DNA from: Burkholderia sp. L27(2015)
GTDB taxonomy: Bacteria > Pseudomonadota > Gammaproteobacteria > Burkholderiales > Burkholderiaceae
Direction of reading: 5' to 3'
Assembly: GCF_009765705.1 (NCBI RefSeq)
Contig: NZ_LMUX01000017.1
Location: 62,001 to 126,000, forward strand
Length of the DNA: 64,000 nt
Of this stretch, positions 19,276 through 28,910 are shown in pieces. Numbering within the stretch: position 1 is the stretch's first letter; the number at the start of each line of letters is the position of its first letter. Under the pieces are notes generated by a model. It did no database searches, had not been told where the DNA came from, and saw only the letters and a program-made list of their open reading frames with translations. A program made the position numbers and the translations under genes.

Positions 19276-20667
19276 ATGGCCAAAGTCGCGGTAGTCAAAA
19301 CAAAAACGCTCTACAGTTGCACCGAATGTGGGGCGCAATCGCCCAAATGGCAGGGCCAGTGCCCCGCATGCAACGCCTGGAATACGCTGGTCGAAACCGT
19401 GGCGCAGACGCCGGGCGCGCATCGGTATCAAGCGCTGGCCGCCACGGCGCCGGTGCAGACGCTCGCGCAAATCGAGGCCGCCGACGTGCCGCGTTTTTCG
19501 ACAGGCGTGGGCGAATTCGACCGGGTGTTGGGTGGTGGCCTAGTGCCGGGCGGGGTGGTGCTGATCGGCGGAGATCCGGGCATCGGCAAATCGACGTTGT
19601 TGCTGCAGTCGCTTGCCGAAATCGCTCGCTCGCGCCGCGCACTCTATGTCAGCGGCGAGGAGTCGTCGGCGCAGATCGCGCTGCGTGCGCAGCGCTTGGG
19701 CCTGCTCGAGGCCGGGGCGCCGGCCGCGGATTTGCGGCTTTTTGCCGAAATCCAACTGGAAAAAATTCAAGCGACGATCGAGGCCGAACGACCCGAAGTC
19801 GCAGTGATCGATTCGATCCAGACCATTTATTCCGACGCACTGAGTTCCGCCCCGGGTTCGGTGGCGCAGGTACGCGAGTGTGCGGCGCAACTGACACGGT
19901 TGGCCAAACAAACCGGTGTGGCGATCATCATGGTCGGCCACGTGACCAAGGAGGGTAATCTGGCCGGCCCACGCGTTCTGGAGCACATCGTGGACACAGT
20001 GTTGTACTTCGAAGGCGATACGCATTCGGCGTTTCGGCTGGTGCGGGCATTCAAGAACCGTTTCGGCGCAGTCAACGAGCTGGGTGTGTTCGCGATGACG
20101 GAGAAGGGGCTGCGCGGCGTGAGCAACCCCTCGGCGTTGTTTCTGTCGCACCATGAGCAGACCGTACCCGGATCATGCGTGCTGGTCACCCAGGAGGGCA
20201 CGCGTCCCCTGTTGGTGGAGATCCAGGCACTGGTCGATACAGCGCATGTCCCCAACCCGCGCCGACTGGCGGTGGGGCTGGAGCAAAACCGGTTGGCACT
20301 GCTGCTCGCCGTATTGCATCGGCATGCGGGCATTGCGTGTTTCGATCAGGACGTGTTTCTCAACGCAGTGGGGGGCGTAAAAATCACCGAACCCGCAGCC
20401 GACCTGGCGATCTTGCTGGCGATTCATTCGTCGATGCGCAACAAGGCGTTGCCCAAAGGACTGATTACGTTCGGTGAGGTCGGCCTGGCCGGCGAAATCC
20501 GGCCGTGCCCGCGCGGTCAGGACCGTTTGAAGGAGGCCGCGAAGCTGGGGTTTTCGATCGCCTTGATCCCGAAAGCCAATGCGCCCAAGCAAGCGATCGA
20601 TGGCTTGCAGATCATCGCCGTGGACCGTATCGAAGAGGCGATCGACCGGGTACGTGGCTTGGCCTGA
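19276..20667 (+). CDS. radA: DNA repair protein RadA (Sms)
   Basis: RadA is a RecA-like branch-migration ATPase used in recombination intermediates. The 463-residue protein has an N-terminal zinc finger YSCTECGAQSPKWQGQCPAC, Walker A GGDPGIGKST, the RadA-specific KNRFG in FKNRFGAVNELGVF, and a C-terminal Lon-protease-like domain (GGVKITEPAADLAILLAI, GEVGLAGEIRP) whose protease residues are not expected to be active. ATG at 19276 follows alr directly. Confidence 0.97.
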   Translation: MAKVAVVKTKTLYSCTECGAQSPKWQGQCPACNAWNTLVETVAQTPGAHRYQALAATAPVQTLAQIEAADVPRFSTGVGEFDRVLGGGLVPGGVVLIGGDPGIGKSTLLLQSLAEIARSRRALYVSGEESSAQIALRAQRLGLLEAGAPAADLRLFAEIQLEKIQATIEAERPEVAVIDSIQTIYSDALSSAPGSVAQVRECAAQLTRLAKQTGVAIIMVGHVTKEGNLAGPRVLEHIVDTVLYFEGDTHSAFRLVRAFKNRFGAVNELGVFAMTEKGLRGVSNPSALFLSHHEQTVPGSCVLVTQEGTRPLLVEIQALVDTAHVPNPRRLAVGLEQNRLALLLAVLHRHAGIACFDQDVFLNAVGGVKITEPAADLAILLAIHSSMRNKALPKGLITFGEVGLAGEIRPCPRGQDRLKEAAKLGFSIALIPKANAPKQAIDGLQIIAVDRIEEAIDRVRGLA

Positions 20668-20674
20668 CGGATGG

Positions 20675-20700
20675 GCGGGCCAGTTTGATCGGCCCGCTTT
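20675..20700 (+). terminator. Probable terminator between radA and ABC-F gene
   Basis: GCGGGCC (20675-20681) pairs with GGCCCGC (20691-20697) with a nine-base loop and only a short T-run (TTTCTCC) after it. It lies between convergent genes. Assignment is moderate because the U-tract is weak. Confidence 0.55.
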
Positions 20701-20724
20701 CTCCTGCGCTGTTCGAGCGCTTCT

Positions 20725-22740
20725 TTACCCGAGCTGTTCGAGCTCTTCTTGTGCGAGCAACCAGGCTGCCTCAGTTTCGGCGAGCAGGCTTACCACTTCC
20801 CCTTGGCGTTTCAACGTCGCGGTCAGCCGGTTTTTTTGCTCGGCATCGTAGCTTGCCGGATCTGCGATCACGGCATCGAGCGTGGCCTTTTCCGCTTCCA
20901 AGGTCGCCATCTGCTTTTCAAGCTGAGTCAGCCGGCTTTGCAGCGGCTTGCGCAATTGCCCCGCCTTCTGCCGAGCATCGGCCTGCTCGCGCTTTTGTTC
21001 CTTGCGTTTGGCGATATCGTTTTCGCTGTCGCCTGCGGCAAGTGTCGGCGCCGACGCGGCTACGGCGACAGGCGCCGCGGCGCGCGGTGTCTTGTCCTTT
21101 TCAGCCTTCGCCGAGCGTTCGCCCTTGGTCGCTGCGCGTTGTGCCGCGGCATGCTGCAGCAACCAATCGCGATAGTCGTCGAGGTCACCATCAAACGGCT
21201 GCAATTCGTGATGCGCCACCAGCATGAAGCGATCGGTCGTGGCGCGCAACAGATGCCGGTCGTGCGACACGACGATCAAGGTGCCTTCGAACTGGGCAAG
21301 TGCCATGGTCAGCGCATGACGCGTTTCCAAATCGAGGTGATTAGTCGGTTCGTCCAGCAGTAACAGATTGGGCTTTTGCCAGATGATCAGAGCCAGAGCG
21401 AGACGCGCTTTCTCGCCGCCGGAGAACGGTGCGATGGGCGCCGTCGCCATCTCGCCGCGGAAATTGAAACTGCCGAGGAAATCGCGCAATTCCTGCTCAC
21501 GGGCGTTCCCCGCGAGTCGGCTCAGATGGAGCAGGGCGGAGTCGCCATCGCGCAAGGTTTCCACCTGGTGCTGGGCGAAATAGCCCACTTGCAGGCCCTT
21601 GCCGTTCGTGACCTCGCCGGACAACGGCGCCAGCGTGCCGGCCAGCGTTTTGATCAAGGTCGATTTACCCTGGCCGTTTGCGCCGAGCAAACCGATGCGC
21701 TCGCCATTGGTGATCGATAGCGTGATCCCATCGACGATCACGATATCGGGCGCGTCCGCACTTTCGGTGTTCTTGTAGCCGCAGCGGATGGACTCCATGA
21801 CCATCATCGGGTTGGGGGCTGCGGCCGGGGTCCTGAATTCGAAGGTGAACGGCGAGGCGACGTGCGCCGGCGCGATCAGCTCCATCTTCTCCAGGGCCTT
21901 GACTCGGCTTTGCGCTTGCTTGGCCTTGCTCGCCTTTGCCTTGAAGCGATCGACGAAGCTTTGTAGGTGGTCGATATTGCGCTTTTGCTTTTCGTAGGCG
22001 TTTTGCTGCAACGCCAGTTGCTGCGCGCGCAAGATTTCAAATTGGCTGTAATTGCCGCCGTAGCGCTTAATTTGCTTGTTTTCGAGGTGCAGCGTGACGT
22101 TGCAGATCGCGTCCAGGAATTCGCGATCGTGCGAAATCACGATCAGCGTGCCCGGATAGCGGCGCAGCCAATCCTCGAGCCAGACGATCGCGTCCAAATC
22201 CAGATGGTTGGTCGGCTCATCAAGCAGCAGCAGGTCGGAGCGGCACATCAGCGCTTGCGCCAAATTCAGCCGCATGCGCCAGCCGCCCGAAAAACTGCTG
22301 ACAGGCTGGCGGGTCTGCTCGAGCGTGAACCCGAGGCCGAGCAACAAGGCTTCGGCGCGCGGTATAGCGGTATAGCCGTCGGCGTCGGCATAGGCCACGT
22401 GCGCATTGCCTTCGGCTGCGCCATCGTGAGCCGCCGCCGCTCGCTCGATCTCGGCTTCGATCTTGCGTAGCACGGCGTCGCCGTCGAGCGTATAGTCGGC
22501 CGCGCTGCGGTCGACCGCGGGGGTTTCCTGCGCGACGTGGGCGATTTGCCATGACGGCGGCACCGAGACGTCGCCGCCGTCGGAATGCAGCAATCCTCGC
22601 AACACGGCGAACAAAGTCGATTTTCCTGCGCCATTGGCGCCGACGAGGCCTGCTTTCTCGCCGGGATTGAGGGAAAACGTGGTGCTTTCGAAAAGCGGCT
22701 TGACGCCGCGAGCAAGGCTAAACTGATTAAAGCGAATCAC
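20725..22740 (-). CDS. ABC-F family ATPase (YheS-like)
   Basis: ABC-F proteins have two ATPase domains and no membrane part, and act on ribosomes to relieve stalling. The 671-residue protein has Walker A GANGAGKST and GANGQGKST, signatures SFSGGWRMRLNLAQAL and PFSGGEKARLALALI, Walker B LLLLDEPTNHLDL in both halves, the linker between the domains rich in Lys/Arg/Gln, and a C-terminal coiled coil (LTQLEKQMATLEAEKATLD). The start codon is GTG at 22740. The overall pattern resembles E. coli YheS more than Uup, but the subfamily is an inference. Confidence 0.92.
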   Translation of the reverse strand: MIRFNQFSLARGVKPLFESTTFSLNPGEKAGLVGANGAGKSTLFAVLRGLLHSDGGDVSVPPSWQIAHVAQETPAVDRSAADYTLDGDAVLRKIEAEIERAAAAHDGAAEGNAHVAYADADGYTAIPRAEALLLGLGFTLEQTRQPVSSFSGGWRMRLNLAQALMCRSDLLLLDEPTNHLDLDAIVWLEDWLRRYPGTLIVISHDREFLDAICNVTLHLENKQIKRYGGNYSQFEILRAQQLALQQNAYEKQKRNIDHLQSFVDRFKAKASKAKQAQSRVKALEKMELIAPAHVASPFTFEFRTPAAAPNPMMVMESIRCGYKNTESADAPDIVIVDGITLSITNGERIGLLGANGQGKSTLIKTLAGTLAPLSGEVTNGKGLQVGYFAQHQVETLRDGDSALLHLSRLAGNAREQELRDFLGSFNFRGEMATAPIAPFSGGEKARLALALIIWQKPNLLLLDEPTNHLDLETRHALTMALAQFEGTLIVVSHDRHLLRATTDRFMLVAHHELQPFDGDLDDYRDWLLQHAAAQRAATKGERSAKAEKDKTPRAAAPVAVAASAPTLAAGDSENDIAKRKEQKREQADARQKAGQLRKPLQSRLTQLEKQMATLEAEKATLDAVIADPASYDAEQKNRLTATLKRQGEVVSLLAETEAAWLLAQEELEQLG

Positions 22741-22856
22741 AACGGGAACCGGCTTGGAAAAAACGCTATTCTAGACTGTTGCGGGCAAACCCATACGGTA
22801 CTCGTCGCTTTAATCGTTATTTCAATCGTTATTTCAGCTTCTATCGGGGAGTTTTC

Positions 22857-23336
22857 ATGTCGGATCTGTATGCATTTTCAGCTCGGACCCTGGCCGGACA
22901 GCCCGTCGAGCTGTCGCAATACCGGGGGCAGGTCCTGTTGATCGTCAATACGGCGAGCGAATGCGGCTTTACGCCGCAATATGAAGGCCTGCAGAAGCTG
23001 CATACGCAATTTGCGGAGCGCGGCCTACAGGTGCTCGGGTTTCCCTGCAATCAGTTCGGCCACCAGGAACCGGGCAGTTCTGCCTCTATCGGCGAGTTTT
23101 GCGACAGCAAATACGGCGTGTCATTTCCGATGTTCGAGAAAATCGATGTCAACGGCGAGCATGCGCACCCGCTATATCGTTATCTGACGGCGCAAAAGCC
23201 CGGCATGCTCGGGCTTAAGCGCATCAAATGGAATTTCACCAAATTCCTGGTCGATCGTAGCGGACAGCCGGTCAAGCGGTATGGCCCAAGCACTAAACCC
23301 GCGGCGATCGCCGCCGATATTGCGGCATTGCTGTAA
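22857..23336 (+). CDS. Glutathione peroxidase-family thiol peroxidase
   Basis: The 159-residue thioredoxin-fold protein reduces hydroperoxides. Catalytic residues are visible: Cys in NTASECGFTPQY, Gln in FPCNQFGHQEPG, and Trp/Asn in IKWNFTKF; the second cysteine in FPCNQF suggests a thioredoxin-dependent mechanism rather than glutathione. Cysteine replaces selenocysteine. The start at 22857 has GGGGAG upstream; the 26-codon upstream extension was rejected as it has no ribosome binding site and odd composition. Confidence 0.93.
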   Translation: MSDLYAFSARTLAGQPVELSQYRGQVLLIVNTASECGFTPQYEGLQKLHTQFAERGLQVLGFPCNQFGHQEPGSSASIGEFCDSKYGVSFPMFEKIDVNGEHAHPLYRYLTAQKPGMLGLKRIKWNFTKFLVDRSGQPVKRYGPSTKPAAIAADIAALL

Positions 23337-23359
23337 GTCCGGTGCGGGCAACGCCTGGA

Positions 23360-23440
23360 GGATAGGCGCAAGCAAGCACGCTTAAAGAATGGGCGTAAGC
23401 AAGCGCGCCTAAAGGATAGGCGCGAACAAGCGCGCTACGT
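23360..23440 (-). repeat. Three tandem 27-bp units covering the cls stop codon
   Basis: Units at 23360-23386, 23387-23413 and 23414-23440 are clearly related. The third lies in the 3' coding end of cls. Read on the minus strand in the cls frame, the gene ends ARLFAPIL-stop, then ARLLTPIL-stop, then ACLLAPIL without a stop. The repeat length is nine codons, so the frame is kept. Confidence 0.85.
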
Positions 23441-24875
23441 GCATGATGATGCGATTGAGTGTCGTGCCGCGCCTATATTCGTTCTGCTCGATGCGGCGGG
23501 CGAGGGTGAAATCGTGGGTCAGCATCGTCTCGACCTCGGCCGCGAACTTCCGGTCGACCGTCAGCACGGTGATTTCGAAATTCAGGCGGAACGAACGGTT
23601 GTCGAGATTGGCGCTGCCCACCGAAGCCGCAACGTCGTCGATCAACACCACTTTCTGGTGCACGAAGCCGGGGCGGTAGCAGTACATCTGGATTCCCGCG
23701 CGCACGGCGTCGTAGGCGTAGAGTTCCGAAGCCTTGAAAACCACGTAATGATCGGCGCGGCTCGGGATCAGGATGCGCACGTCCACGCCGCGCAAGGCCG
23801 CGAGCCGCAGTGCGGCGAACACAGCTTCGTCGGGCACGAAATACGGCGTGGTCATCCATAGCCGCTCTTTGGCCGAGTTGATCGCTTCGACAAAAAACAG
23901 CGAACAGGTTTCCTGCGCATCGGCCGGCCCGCTCACGATTACCTGGCAGTGCATGTCGCCGCCCTCGATCGGCAGCGGTGCGTCGAAGCGCGGCATGCTT
24001 TGGGTGGCCCAATACCAGTCTTCGATGAACGACATCTGGATCATGCCCACGGCCGGCCCTTCAACGCTGATATGCGTATCGCGCCAGGGCGCCAGCGGAG
24101 GCTCCAAGCCCATGTAGTCGTCGCCGACATTCAAGCCGCCGACGAACGCGATGCGGCCATCGACCACTACGATTTTCCGATGGTTGCGAAAATTCAGCTG
24201 GAAGCGATTGATGAAACGCGAAGTGGCGAATGCACGCATGTCGATGCCGGCGAGGCGCAATTTAGCGATGTATTTGCCCGGCAGCTCATAGCTGCCGATC
24301 CCATCGTACAAGAAATAGATTTTTACGCCCTGCTGCGCTTTTCTGATCAATAGTTCGCTCAGACGTCTGCCCAGGATGTCGTCGCGCACGATAAAGAATT
24401 GCAGGATGGCGTAGCGTTGCGCCGTCTCCAGCGCGGCGAAAATGGCGTCGAAGGTGGCCTCGCCATCGATCAGCAGGCGCACCCGGTTGCCCGAAACAAA
24501 CGGTGTGCCGGCCAGACCAACCAGCGCGCGGGTCGCGCGCTGACCGATCAATTCGATCGGCTTTTGCAGATTGGCCGGGACGTGGCCGCTTTCTGCCACG
24601 CCCAGGTTCGAGCGCATGCGCTTATTGCCGAGCCGTCTCCTGTTGACGTAGCCTTCGAACCGGCTGCGCCCGAGAAACAGATAGGGGATCACCGTCAGGT
24701 AAGGCATGGCTACCAGCGATACGGCCCACGCAACGGCACCTTGCGAGGTGCGGGTATGCAAGATAGCGTGGCCGGCCGCAATCAGGCCCAGCAGGTGGCA
24801 GGTACCCACCACGATGCCCAGCAGGGGGAGATCCGAGGCGAACAGCATCGGTGTGTGCAGCGCGGCGAAGGACAT
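23409..24875 (-). CDS. cls: Cardiolipin synthase (ClsA type)
   Basis: The inner-membrane enzyme condenses two phosphatidylglycerols to cardiolipin. The 488-residue product has two N-terminal hydrophobic segments and two phospholipase D HKD motifs, NHRKIVVVDGRIAFVGGLN and VHQKVVLIDDVAASVGSANLDNRSF, spaced as in bacterial Cls. The C-terminus FAPIL lies inside a tandem repeat that also covers the stop codon, so the exact end of the protein may vary between strains. prmB lies just upstream (stop at 24897) on the same strand. Confidence 0.96.
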   Translation of the reverse strand: MSFAALHTPMLFASDLPLLGIVVGTCHLLGLIAAGHAILHTRTSQGAVAWAVSLVAMPYLTVIPYLFLGRSRFEGYVNRRRLGNKRMRSNLGVAESGHVPANLQKPIELIGQRATRALVGLAGTPFVSGNRVRLLIDGEATFDAIFAALETAQRYAILQFFIVRDDILGRRLSELLIRKAQQGVKIYFLYDGIGSYELPGKYIAKLRLAGIDMRAFATSRFINRFQLNFRNHRKIVVVDGRIAFVGGLNVGDDYMGLEPPLAPWRDTHISVEGPAVGMIQMSFIEDWYWATQSMPRFDAPLPIEGGDMHCQVIVSGPADAQETCSLFFVEAINSAKERLWMTTPYFVPDEAVFAALRLAALRGVDVRILIPSRADHYVVFKASELYAYDAVRAGIQMYCYRPGFVHQKVVLIDDVAASVGSANLDNRSFRLNFEITVLTVDRKFAAEVETMLTHDFTLARRIEQNEYRRGTTLNRIIMHVARLFAPIL

Positions 24876-24896
24876 GGCTAGACGGGCGCCGCGGGC

Positions 24897-25781
24897 TCAA
24901 GCGGGCAGGTCGGCGGCGTGAATCAGGAACACCGCATCGTCGCCTGCGCTGGTGGTCAGCCAAGTCAGATCGAGTCCGCCAAAGGCCGCTTCGACGTTCG
25001 CGCGCTCGTTGCCGATTTCGATCACCAGCAAGCCATCGTCGGTGAGCCACTCGCGCGCCTGGCCGATGATACGTCGCACCAGATCCATGCCGTCCATGCC
25101 GCCGGCCAGCGCCAGTGTCGGCTCATGACGGTACTCCGCGGGCAGCGAGAGCATCGACTCCGCGTTGACGTACGGTGGGTTGCTGATGATCAGATCGTAG
25201 CGGCGCGGCGGCAAGGGCTCGTACAAATCGCCGGCAAACAAGGCGATGCGGTCGTCCAGCGTGTAGTCGGTGACATTGCGATGAGCGACCTCAAGTGCAT
25301 CGGTGGATACATCGACTGCGTCGACTTCGCAGTTCGGAAACGCGTCGGCCGCGAGTATCGCCAGACATCCCGAGCCGGTGCACAGTTCCAGCACCGCGCT
25401 GACCGCTTCGGGCTCGTCGATCCACGGGTGCAGGCGTTCATGAAGGACTTCGCCGATCAATGAGCGTGGCACGATCACGCGCTCGTCGACCGTGAAACGG
25501 TAGCCATGCATCCATGCTTCGCCGGTGATGTAGGCAGCCGGTACCCGTTCGGTGGCGCGTCGCTCGATCACGTGCATGACGGTATCGCGCTCCGAGTCGA
25601 GCAGTTGCGCATCGAGAAACGGGTCCAGCATGTCCAGCGGCAAGTGCAGCGTGTGCAGGATCAAGTACGCGGCTTCATCGTAGGCATTGGCCGTGCCATG
25701 CCCGAACGACACCTGGGCTTCGGTAAAACGGCTCACGGCGTAGCGCATCAGGTCGCGTACCGTGTTGAAAGGATGGGTCAT
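24897..25781 (-). CDS. prmB: Ribosomal protein uL3 glutamine N5-methyltransferase PrmB
   Basis: PrmB methylates a glutamine of ribosomal protein uL3 using S-adenosylmethionine. The 294-residue protein has VLELCTGSGCLAILAADAFP (SAM site) and DLIISNPPYVNAESM with the NPPY motif that binds the glutamine amide. The N-terminal helical part fits PrmB rather than PrmC. It lies between cls and dapE, an order that fits Burkholderiaceae. Confidence 0.95.
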   Translation of the reverse strand: MTHPFNTVRDLMRYAVSRFTEAQVSFGHGTANAYDEAAYLILHTLHLPLDMLDPFLDAQLLDSERDTVMHVIERRATERVPAAYITGEAWMHGYRFTVDERVIVPRSLIGEVLHERLHPWIDEPEAVSAVLELCTGSGCLAILAADAFPNCEVDAVDVSTDALEVAHRNVTDYTLDDRIALFAGDLYEPLPPRRYDLIISNPPYVNAESMLSLPAEYRHEPTLALAGGMDGMDLVRRIIGQAREWLTDDGLLVIEIGNERANVEAAFGGLDLTWLTTSAGDDAVFLIHAADLPA

Positions 25782-25854
25782 GAGGCAGCTCGTAAGGTGA
25801 AGGCCAGGGCGCGGCGGTTACGTGAATGGAGCGGCGTGAGTTGCTTGAGCGCGT

Positions 25855-26991
25855 TCAGGCGATCAAGAGTTCAAGCACACGTCGATAAATATTCTTCAGC
25901 GGGTCGATAAAAGCGAGTTCGACGTTTTCATCGACCTTGTGGATGCTGGCATTGGGTGGACCGAACTCCATCACCTGTTTGCAAATGCGCGCGATAAAGC
26001 GGCCGTCGGAGGTGCCACCCGTCGTCGAAAGCGCGGTCTGCACACCGGTTTCGTCTTTGATCGCGCGCTCGAGCGCCTCCGACAAGTCGCCACGCGGCGT
26101 CAAGAACGGCAAGCCGCCGACCGTCCATTTCAGCTCGTAGTCCAGACCGTGCCGATCGAGAATCGCATGCATGCGCGCCTGCAAGGTGTCGACGGTGTTT
26201 TCGGTCGAGAAGCGGAAATTGAAATCGATTTCGATCGTGCCGGGGATCACGTTGGTGGCCCCCGTACCTGCATGTATGTTCGACACTTGCCAAGTCGTGG
26301 GCGGGAAATAGTCGTTGCCGCGATCCCATTCGACACCCACCAGCTCCACGAGCGGCGCCGCTGCCAGGTGGATGGGGTTGTTCGCCAGATGTGGGTAAGC
26401 GATGTGCCCTTGCACGCCCTTGATGATCAGCTTGCCGGACAGCGAACCGCGCCGGCCGTTTTTGACCATGTCGCCCAGGGTATCGACCGAAGTTGGTTCA
26501 CCCACAATGCAATAGTCGAGGTGTTGGTCCCGTGCTTGGAGCAGTTCGACCACTTTGACCGTGCCATGGATGGCCGGCCCTTCTTCGTCACTGGTCAATA
26601 GAAATGCAATCGAATGCCGATGCTGCGGATGCGCAGCGACGAATTCTTCGCTGGCGACGACAAAGCCCGCCAACGAGGTTTTCATGTCCGCTGCGCCGCG
26701 CCCGTAGAGCTTGCCGTCGCGATGGGTCGGCACGAACGGGTCTGAATTCCAGGCGTCCAGCGGGCCGGTGGGTACGACGTCGGTGTGCCCCGCGAAGGCC
26801 AGGATTTTCGGCGCGGCAGCGCTGCCGCGCCGCACGGCCCACAAGTTGGTGACACCGCCCGAGACCAGGGTCTCGCAGGTAAAGCCGATTTTTTCGAGGC
26901 GCTCGATAACCAGTGCCTGGCAATCGCGGTCTTCAGGCGTCACTGAGGAACGGGCGATCAATGTTTCGGTAAGAGCGAGAGTACTCGACAT
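25855..26991 (-). CDS. dapE: Succinyl-diaminopimelate desuccinylase
   Basis: DapE hydrolyses N-succinyl-LL-diaminopimelate in the succinylase branch of lysine and peptidoglycan synthesis. The 378-residue metallopeptidase-fold protein has [11 protein letters not shown] (first zinc His and Asp), [24 protein letters not shown] (catalytic Glu), EPTS, and [10 protein letters not shown] and [15 protein letters not shown] near the end. A 22-bp tandem repeat separates it from the ArsC-like gene upstream. Confidence 0.97.
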   Translation of the reverse strand: MSSTLALTETLIARSSVTPEDRDCQALVIERLEKIGFTCETLVSGGVTNLWAVRRGSAAAPKILAFAGHTDVVPTGPLDAWNSDPFVPTHRDGKLYGRGAADMKTSLAGFVVASEEFVAAHPQHRHSIAFLLTSDEEGPAIHGTVKVVELLQARDQHLDYCIVGEPTSVDTLGDMVKNGRRGSLSGKLIIKGVQGHIAYPHLANNPIHLAAAPLVELVGVEWDRGNDYFPPTTWQVSNIHAGTGATNVIPGTIEIDFNFRFSTENTVDTLQARMHAILDRHGLDYELKWTVGGLPFLTPRGDLSEALERAIKDETGVQTALSTTGGTSDGRFIARICKQVMEFGPPNASIHKVDENVELAFIDPLKNIYRRVLELLIA

Positions 26992-27059
26992 AGTGCGTCA
27001 GATAAGTCCGTTAGATCCGTTACGGTTGCTGCGTGAGATGTGTTCGCGACGCCGCATCA

Positions 27060-27103
27060 TGTGATTCGCGGCACCGAATAGTGTGATTCGCGGCACCGAA
27101 TGG
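27060..27103. repeat. Two 22-bp tandem repeats between dapE and the ArsC-like gene
   Basis: Units at 27060-27081 and 27082-27103 are identical except near the last bases; each contains GATTCGCGGCACCGAAT. The array begins 10 bases after the ArsC-like stop codon on the minus strand, in the leader of dapE. Confidence 0.85.
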
Positions 27104-27112
27104 GCGCCCAGC

Positions 27113-27466
27113 TCATTTAAAGCGCGCGGCATATTCATCGGCGATGAATCCGACTGCAACCACGTGGCCATCGACTTCGACAACCGGACGCTTGATCACG
27201 GAAGGGTTTTCTATCATGACGGCGATCGCGCCGGCTGAGGTCTGCGCCGCGGCCTTTTGCGCATCGGAGAGCGCCCGCCAGGTCGTGCCACGCCGGTTCA
27301 GCAAAATGTCCAACGGCACGTCGTCGAGCCAGCGCTGCAGCAAGGCCGCGGACAATGTCCGTTTTTTGAAATCATGGAAGTCGAAGTCGACGTCTCGATC
27401 GGCTAGCCAAGTACGTGCTTTCTTTACCGTGTCGCAATTGGGAATTCCGTACACAACCATAGTCAT
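27113..27466 (-). CDS. ArsC/Spx-family reductase-like protein (YffB type)
   Basis: The 117-residue protein has a thioredoxin-like fold with MVVYGIPNCDTVKKARTWL, where one cysteine is in the N-terminal CxxT-type position, DFHDFKKRTLS, and IENPSVIKRPVVEV, which match the ArsC family. The members nearest to YffB are of unclear function. Arsenate resistance partners are absent from the neighbourhood. Its place between dapC and dapE is common in Burkholderiaceae but unexplained. Confidence 0.85.
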   Translation of the reverse strand: MTMVVYGIPNCDTVKKARTWLADRDVDFDFHDFKKRTLSAALLQRWLDDVPLDILLNRRGTTWRALSDAQKAAAQTSAGAIAVMIENPSVIKRPVVEVDGHVVAVGFIADEYAARFK

Positions 27467-27710
27467 CGATCTTGCCTTTTCATTGTGTCAGTGGGACGTT
27501 TGCCAATTTTTGTGCGGTGGGTCGTTGCCGGCGAGGTGCTGGCCGCCGCCTGCTGGCTGCCGCCCGCGCCCCGCATCATCGCGTGCGTTGCCCGCTCTAA
27601 CCGTGGGCAACGCGTGCAACCGACCCTAGAACCTTTCGCGGGCCGAAACATTGAGGCGGCCTAAAACATGTGGCCTAAACCCGTGCCCCGGAATCAAGCC
27701 GAAAAGCAGG

Positions 27711-28910
27711 CTATAGGTGTTTGCAGAATTCCACGATACGCTGGGCACCTTCTATGCATTCTTCGACGTCGGCCACCAGCGCAAGTCTGACGAAATTGCG
27801 CCCGGGGTTGATCCCGTGCGCGTCGCGCGCGAGGAAAGAACCCGGCAAGACGGTCACATTATAGTCGGCGTACAGCCGCCGGGCGAACTCCGTATCGTCC
27901 AGGCCCAGGCCATCCACGCGAGCCCACAGATAAAACGCGGCATCCGGCAGCTTGACGTCGAGGTGCGCGGCCAGCATGGGAGTGATGGTCGCAAATTTAC
28001 TCACATACTTGCGGCGATTTTCGATCACATGCAGTTCGTCCTGCCATGCCGCGGCGCTGGCGCTCTGAAACACCGGGCTCAACGCCGTGCCGTGATAGGT
28101 CCGGTATTGGAAAAATTGCTTGAGCAAATTGGCATCGCCGGCCACGAAGCCCGAGCGCATGCCCGGTACGTTCGAGCGTTTGGAAAGGCTGGAGAACACC
28201 ACCAGACGCGCGTAGCTGTGGCCCAGCCGGTGTGCGGCCTGCATGGCTCCCAGCGGCGGGCGCGATTCGTCGAAATAGATTTCCGAGTAACATTCATCGG
28301 ATGCGATGATGAAGCCATAGCGGTCGGACAACGCGAACAGTTCGCGCCAGTCTTCCAGCGTCATTACGGCGCCGGTTGGGTTTCCGGGTGTGCAGACATA
28401 CGCCAGCTGAGTCCGAGCCCACACATCGTGAGGGATCTCTGCGTAGTTGCATGCGTAGTTGCGTGCGGGATCGCTATTGGCAAAATAAGGCTGCGCGCCT
28501 GCCAGCAACGCGGCCCCTTCGTAAATTTGATAGAAGGGGTTGGGACAGAGTACGATCGGGTCCGGCCGGCTGCGATCGACCACGGTCTGGGCAAATGCAA
28601 AAAGCGCCTCGCGCGATCCGGCAACCGGCAACACCTCCGTGACGGGATCCAGCGGCGGCAGGTGGTAGCGGCTTTCCAGCCAGGCGGCGATGGCACGGCG
28701 CAAGGCGTCGCTGCCCAGCGTCGCGGGGTAGACGGACAGTCCCGGCAGCGCTGCGATCAACGCGTCCTTGATCAATTGCGGGGTGGGATGCTTGGGTTCG
28801 CCGATGCCGAAGCTGATCGGGCGGTTGGCCGCGTCCGGCGTGATGCCGTCAAACAACACGCGCAGTTTTTCGAATGGATAGGTATGAAGTTGTGTGAGTA
28901 GTGGATTCAC
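27711..28910 (-). CDS. dapC: Succinyldiaminopimelate transaminase
   Basis: DapC is a PLP aminotransferase converting N-succinyl-2-amino-6-ketopimelate to N-succinyl-LL-DAP. The 399-residue fold type I enzyme has FGIGEPKHPTPQ, GSREALFAFAQTV, CTPGNPTGAVM, SDECYSEIYF, and the PLP lysine in LSKRSNVPGMRSGF. The start is GTG at 28910. The neighbours dapE and an ArsC-like gene support DapC over other aminotransferases; dapD, which often follows dapC, is not in the 244-base gap. Confidence 0.92.
   Translation of the reverse strand: MNPLLTQLHTYPFEKLRVLFDGITPDAANRPISFGIGEPKHPTPQLIKDALIAALPGLSVYPATLGSDALRRAIAAWLESRYHLPPLDPVTEVLPVAGSREALFAFAQTVVDRSRPDPIVLCPNPFYQIYEGAALLAGAQPYFANSDPARNYACNYAEIPHDVWARTQLAYVCTPGNPTGAVMTLEDWRELFALSDRYGFIIASDECYSEIYFDESRPPLGAMQAAHRLGHSYARLVVFSSLSKRSNVPGMRSGFVAGDANLLKQFFQYRTYHGTALSPVFQSASAAAWQDELHVIENRRKYVSKFATITPMLAAHLDVKLPDAAFYLWARVDGLGLDDTEFARRLYADYNVTVLPGSFLARDAHGINPGRNFVRLALVADVEECIEGAQRIVEFCKHL

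Noticed and set aside
23360-23440. Possible CRISPR array
   Set aside because: The 27-bp units are directly adjacent without spacers and extend into the cls coding sequence, so it is a simple tandem repeat.
27463-27651. 62-codon frame between dapC and the ArsC-like gene as a dapD remnant
   Set aside because: The peptide has no hexapeptide repeats or other DapD-like sequence.
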